NCBI RefSeq assembly: GCF_001509475.1
Contig: NZ_LLZG01000009.1
Coordinates: 1 to 35,240 of the forward strand
From: Streptomyces regalis
GTDB lineage: Bacteria > Actinomycetota > Actinomycetes > Streptomycetales > Streptomycetaceae
Direction: 5' to 3'
Length of the DNA stretch: 35,240 bases
Position 1 is the first letter of the stretch. Every line of letters starts with the position of its first letter. The translations under genes were made by a program, and so were the position numbers. The notes under the pieces were generated by a model. That model worked only from the letters and a program-made list of their open reading frames with translations. It was not told the DNA's origin and did no database searches. Below are positions 32,586-35,240 of the stretch, piece after piece.

Positions 32586-33947
32586 TCAGGCTCCTCTCAC
32601 GGCGAGGCGTTCGATCGCCGCCATAGGTACGGGCAACCAGTCGGGTCGGTGCCGGGCCTCGTACAGCACCTCGTACACGGCGCGGTCGGTCTCATATGCG
32701 CGCAGCAAGCCGTGCTTCTTGCGCGGGTCCCAGCCGGCGAGGGCGGCATAGCCCGCGCAGTAGGCCTCCCGGCAGCGGCGCGCCCACTCCGGACGCCACG
32801 GGCGGCGCTGCCGGGCGGCGTAGTCGAAGGAACGCAACATGCCGGCGATGTCCCGCACCGGCGAGTGCACGCCGCGCCGCTCGGCGAGCGGGCGGGACGG
32901 TTCGCCCTCGAAGTCGATGACGAACCACTCACGGCCGGCCCGCAGCACCTGTCCCAGGTGCAGGTCGCCGTGGATGCGCTGGGCGGGCGGCCCGGGATCG
33001 CAGCTGGCGAGGGCGCCGAAGGCGGTGCGCAGGCCGGGGACGTAGGGCTGGAGCGCGGGGACGAAGTGCGCGGCGATCTCCAGGCGCTCCGTCATCGCCG
33101 CCGCCGTACGCCCGTTCTCGCCGTGCGCGCGGGAGGGGAAGGCCGAGGCCAGCGCCAGATGCACCTCCGCCGTCGCCCGCCCCAACTGACGGGCCTCCGC
33201 CGTGAAGTCGCCCCCCGAGGCCAGCGCGTCCAGCGCCAGCGTCCAGCCGTCGGAGGCGTCACGCAGGAACGGCTGCAGCACACCGAGCGTCGCCTCCCAG
33301 GGATGCGTCGTCCGGAACCAGGCCACGGGGGCCGGTACGCGACGGCAGCCCTGCTCGGCCAGCGCGCCGGACAGCTCCAGGTCGGGGTTGACGCCCGGCT
33401 GGATGCGCCGGAAGAGCTTCAGGATGTACGCGTCGCCGTACACCAGCGAGGAGTTGGACTGCTCCGCGTCCAGCAGCCGCGGCACAAGAGCCGCCGGCAC
33501 CGACACGGACGGGTCCGCCTCGAAGCGCAGCGGGCCGGACGCGCCCGGATGCCGCAGCCGCTCCAGCAGCAGCTGGGCCGACCGCGGGTCCTGCAACGCG
33601 TCGAAGACCGTCAGACCGGCCAGCGGCCCCTCTTCCGCACGGCCGATGAGCGCCCGGCCGAGCCGCGGCGACAGATGCTGCCGTACGCCGAGCAGCAGCT
33701 GGTAGCAGTCACCGGCCGGAGGAGCGCCCCCGGGCGCGGGGACCCCCGCGTGACCGGCGTGCACCAGCAGATGCAGACAGCCCGGGAACAGCTCCGTCAT
33801 CGACAGCAGCGCCAGGTCCGTGACGGGCCGGTCCTTGCCCGCGAACCAGCGCTGCCGTGGAAGCCATTCGCGCAGCAGCCCGGCGAGCGAGGCCATGGGG
33901 CTCGCGTCGACCGTACGGCTCGGTCGGGGAGATGCGGTCTTCTGCAT
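32586..33947 (-). CDS. mak: Maltokinase (Pep2/Mak)
   Basis: 453 residues from the ATG at 33947. The N-terminal cap begins [18 protein letters not shown], conserved in maltokinases and in the kinase half of TreS-Pep2 fusions. The phosphotransfer core has [13 protein letters not shown] (catalytic Asp and His of the loop) and [10 protein letters not shown] (metal-binding Asp). It phosphorylates maltose with ATP to maltose 1-phosphate, the substrate of GlgE. gaaagga lies 9 bases before this ATG. The frame is open upstream to a TTG at 33992 that overlaps the treS stop, an alternative start, though family similarity begins after 33947. It lies between treS (41 bases upstream) and glgB (4 bases downstream) in one operon. 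Confidence 0.93.
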   Translation of the reverse strand: MQKTASPRPSRTVDASPMASLAGLLREWLPRQRWFAGKDRPVTDLALLSMTELFPGCLHLLVHAGHAGVPAPGGAPPAGDCYQLLLGVRQHLSPRLGRALIGRAEEGPLAGLTVFDALQDPRSAQLLLERLRHPGASGPLRFEADPSVSVPAALVPRLLDAEQSNSSLVYGDAYILKLFRRIQPGVNPDLELSGALAEQGCRRVPAPVAWFRTTHPWEATLGVLQPFLRDASDGWTLALDALASGGDFTAEARQLGRATAEVHLALASAFPSRAHGENGRTAAAMTERLEIAAHFVPALQPYVPGLRTAFGALASCDPGPPAQRIHGDLHLGQVLRAGREWFVIDFEGEPSRPLAERRGVHSPVRDIAGMLRSFDYAARQRRPWRPEWARRCREAYCAGYAALAGWDPRKKHGLLRAYETDRAVYEVLYEARHRPDWLPVPMAAIERLAVRGA

Positions 33948-33988
33948 GGGGACCCGTCCTTTCCTCGGCACACGCTCGTAGCTCACGC

Positions 33989-35240
<1,252 letters not shown>

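Overview
The window is very GC-rich actinobacterial DNA. The gene families point to Streptomyces or a close relative: a WhiB-like regulator, a treS-mak-glgB maltokinase cluster, LysG/LysE, abundant TetR and two-component genes, GTG starts and GAGG-type ribosome sites. No rRNA, tRNA, CRISPR array, prophage or intact insertion sequence was seen. The identification is by reading motifs; no database search was possible.

Positions 1-1398 are a decayed patch with remnants of two transposases (IS256-like on the minus strand, IS630-like on the plus strand) and no intact gene. Next, on the minus strand, comes a tightly coupled three-gene module: a receiver/thioredoxin-reductase-like fusion flavoprotein (3194-4870), a histidine kinase with a cyclic-nucleotide-binding-type sensor (1752-3197) and a small UBP-type zinc finger protein (1399-1755). 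All three overlap by ATGA. This is the best candidate in the window for an uncharacterised signalling system. A truncated VOC gene, a tandem universal stress protein, a DUF4032 kinase-like protein, an MBL hydrolase, an acyltransferase and an AlkB dioxygenase follow.

From 10.2 to 18.2 kb lie several units. A TetR gene heads a KstD-like flavoprotein gene and is preceded by two tandem palindromes. Then come DUF488 (opposite strand), a secreted M1-type peptidase, an L,D-transpeptidase-like lipoprotein, an OmpR-type response regulator with its sensor kinase, and a WhiB-like gene. From 18.3 to 24.4 kb there is a saccharopine-dehydrogenase-family gene divergent from a TetR gene, the divergent lysG/lysE pair, an MFS exporter, a stand-alone cNMP-binding protein and a small hypothetical gene.

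From 24.4 to 35.2 kb everything is on the minus strand: a FUSC-family membrane protein broken by a one-base change in a 6-G run, a type II NADH dehydrogenase-like protein, a long-chain acyl-CoA synthetase, and a treS-mak-glgB operon of the GlgE trehalose-to-glycogen route. glgB is disrupted by a perfect 17-bp tandem duplication, and treS runs off the right edge. Two otherwise intact genes broken by simple slippage-type events (FUSC and glgB) suggest either very recent mutation, strain-level variation or sequence error.
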